Below, piece after piece: positions 5,535-6,616 of a DNA stretch of 6,616 nucleotides. The stretch is from NCBI GenBank assembly GCA_012727835.1, contig JAAYGE010000215.1:1-6616 (forward strand), given 5' to 3'. The translations under genes were made by a program, and so were the position numbers. This DNA is from Bacillota bacterium (GTDB taxonomy: Bacteria > Bacillota_H > UBA994 > UBA5500). Positions within the stretch are counted from its first letter, which is position 1. Every line of letters begins with the position of its first letter. Below the pieces are notes generated by a model. The model ran no database searches. It worked only from the letters and a program-made list of their open reading frames with translations, and was not told the origin of the DNA.

Positions 5535-6437
5535 TTAGCGCTTAAGATAGGCGATGCCGTCAGGATGGATACCCACATCGATGCGCTCCACTTCCTTCAA
5601 GGTGGCCACATCGATCACCGAAATATCATTGGTCTTATTATTAGCCACATAGGCATAACTGCCAGTCTCATCAAAGACCACACCGCCGGGCCATACTCCC
5701 ACCCGGATACGCTTAATCTCCCAAGGCCGCTGGCAGTCAATGATCGATAGATCGCCCGATTCCCGGTTGGGCACGAAGGCATAGCGCCCATCGGGGCTCA
5801 TAACTAGTCGAATAGGCAGGGTGCCTAACTTTAGGGTGTGTAACACCCGGTGATCCTCCGGGTCCAATACATACACATTATTATCATGCTGGTTGGCCAC
5901 GTAGACCTGATTGCTGTGAGGATGCACCGCCACCCCCTCCGGGCCGCGCCCCACCGGAATATGGGTCACTATCTCTTCCTTTTCCATATCAAAGAGGGTC
6001 AAATTATCCGATCTGATATTAGCGATATAGGCCAAACGCTCATCGGGAGTCAATGATACCATATGTACCGCTTCTTGTCCTGTAGCATAAACCTGCTTAA
6101 CCTCTAGGGAAGGCAAATTAAAGATGAAAAACTTACCCGAGCGGGTTGATGCCAATAGTAGCCGTTTCCCATCGCGGGTGATGGCCAGTCCATGCGGAAA
6201 GCGGAAATCGGGGTGGGTAACTCGCTTGGTTAGGGTCATCGTTTCATTGTCAAAGGCCAGCAGAGTGTCCCCACCGGAGCAAGTGACGTAAGCCTGTTTA
6301 CCGTCGGGACTGATAACAACATCATGGGGATTCTTGTCCACCGGGATGGTTTTAACTATCCGGCGGGCAGCGATATCCACATACATAACCGTATCTTCGT
6401 CCTTGTTTAGCACCAACAAATGACCGGTTTTCTCCAC
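5535..6437 (-). CDS. YVTN/NHL-type seven-bladed beta-propeller protein
   Basis: About 300 residues made of seven repeats of roughly 42 residues. Each repeat has the form (Y/L)-(A/V)-Y-V-(A/T)-N-x-x-x-D-x-(L/V)-x-(V/L)-(I/F)-D followed by a strand ending IPVG-x-x-P-x-G-(V/L)-A and then SPDG. Clear examples are VYVANQHDNNVYVLD and YAYVANNKTNDISVID. The first and last repeats are incomplete in a complementary way, so they would close the ring. This is the YVTN (lactonase-like) propeller fold, which has no single function; members serve as binding scaffolds, surface proteins or enzymes. No signal peptide is present, unlike many YVTN proteins, so a cytoplasmic location is inferred. The start is placed at the second of two GTG codons (6440 and 6437), set by the SD AAAGGAGGG. 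The frame is open upstream into an RNase HI sequence with no stop, so a fusion product is also possible. Confidence 0.85.
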   Translation of the reverse strand: MEKTGHLLVLNKDEDTVMYVDIAARRIVKTIPVDKNPHDVVISPDGKQAYVTCSGGDTLLAFDNETMTLTKRVTHPDFRFPHGLAITRDGKRLLLASTRSGKFFIFNLPSLEVKQVYATGQEAVHMVSLTPDERLAYIANIRSDNLTLFDMEKEEIVTHIPVGRGPEGVAVHPHSNQVYVANQHDNNVYVLDPEDHRVLHTLKLGTLPIRLVMSPDGRYAFVPNRESGDLSIIDCQRPWEIKRIRVGVWPGGVVFDETGSYAYVANNKTNDISVIDVATLKEVERIDVGIHPDGIAYLKR

Positions 6438-6453
6438 CACTGTCCCTCCTTTA
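6435..6453 (-). promoter_or_regulatory. Ribosome binding site of the propeller gene inside the RNase H frame
   Basis: On the minus strand TAAAGGAGGGACA precedes GTG GTG (6440-6435). Counting from GGAGG, the spacing is four bases to the first GTG and seven to the second. A TAA at 6453-6451 overlaps this site but is out of frame with the RNase H frame. The site is strong and argues for independent initiation of the propeller gene. Confidence 0.75.
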
Positions 6454-6616
6454 ATGGCGGTACGAGCTAAATAATCACAACGTTCGTTACGCTGGTTGCC
6501 GGCATGGCCGGCCACCTTTACCCATTTAACTTTACGTTTTGCAGCCAGATTTAGAAGCCGCTGCCACAGATCCTGGTTAGCTACTGGATCGCCCTTAGCA
6601 TTTCGCCAGCCATTTC
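6441..6616 (-). CDS. rnhA: Ribonuclease HI, C-terminal part, partial at right edge
   Basis: The last 58 or so residues of a type 1 RNase H, which cuts the RNA strand of RNA-DNA hybrids. The minus strand read from the window edge gives NGWRNAKGDPVANQDLWQRL, then KWVKVAGHAGNQRNERCDYL followed by ARTA. This matches the E. coli RNase HI C-terminus (PVKNVDLWQRL ... [20 protein letters not shown]) closely. It includes the conserved histidine of GHAG and the fourth catalytic aspartate in ERCDxLA. The other catalytic residues (equivalents of D10, E48 and D70) are beyond the window. The frame has no stop where the enzyme normally ends and continues into the propeller gene, so 6441 is given as a domain limit rather than a true end. 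A one-base shift would bring the TAA at 6453-6451 into frame right after ARTA. Confidence 0.88.

Overview
The window reads as bacterial chromosome, most likely from a Gram-positive anaerobe of the Clostridia (Peptococcaceae/Moorella-like). The reasons are strong GGAGG-type ribosome binding sites, frequent GTG and TTG starts, a compact FeoA/FeoB pair, a secreted DUF2680 protein and moderate G+C. This placement is inference; there is no rRNA or other marker gene. Every convincing gene lies on the minus strand, so genes are read from high to low coordinates. I see no tRNA, rRNA, CRISPR array or transposase.

Region A (6616 to 5535): the C-terminal end of an RNase HI (rnhA) enters from the right edge. 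Its reading frame runs without a stop into a seven-bladed YVTN-type beta-propeller protein. A strong ribosome binding site and two GTG codons sit at the junction, so the propeller could be made alone or as an RNase H fusion.

Region B (5534 to 5281): a 254-base intergenic block with several inverted repeats. It ends in an intrinsic-terminator-like hairpin only about 26 bases before rtcB. It could be a transcription attenuator leader, the 3' end of the upstream transcript, a small RNA or a dispersed repeat.

Region C (5280 to 3364): rtcB, an RNA ligase with all visible catalytic and metal-binding residues intact, followed by a small secreted DUF2680 protein whose true start is a TTG. The pair ends in a clear rho-independent terminator.

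Region D (3360 to 1): an iron-uptake operon. A near-consensus sigma-A promoter is followed by two Fur-type operators, one of them a perfect 8-1-8 palindrome, 41 bases apart centre to centre. The genes are feoA (His-rich N-terminus), feoB (ferrous iron permease with a G-protein domain and an unusual four-cysteine linker), a small Rossmann-fold SAM-binding protein with a faint nicotianamine-synthase-like look, and a flippase-like membrane protein of the lysylphosphatidylglycerol-synthase transmembrane family that runs off the left edge. Very tight spacing and overlaps (2-base gap, 1-base overlap, 71-base overlap) indicate one translationally coupled unit. The last two genes are not standard Feo partners, and this Fur-controlled four-gene operon is the best candidate for an undescribed system here.
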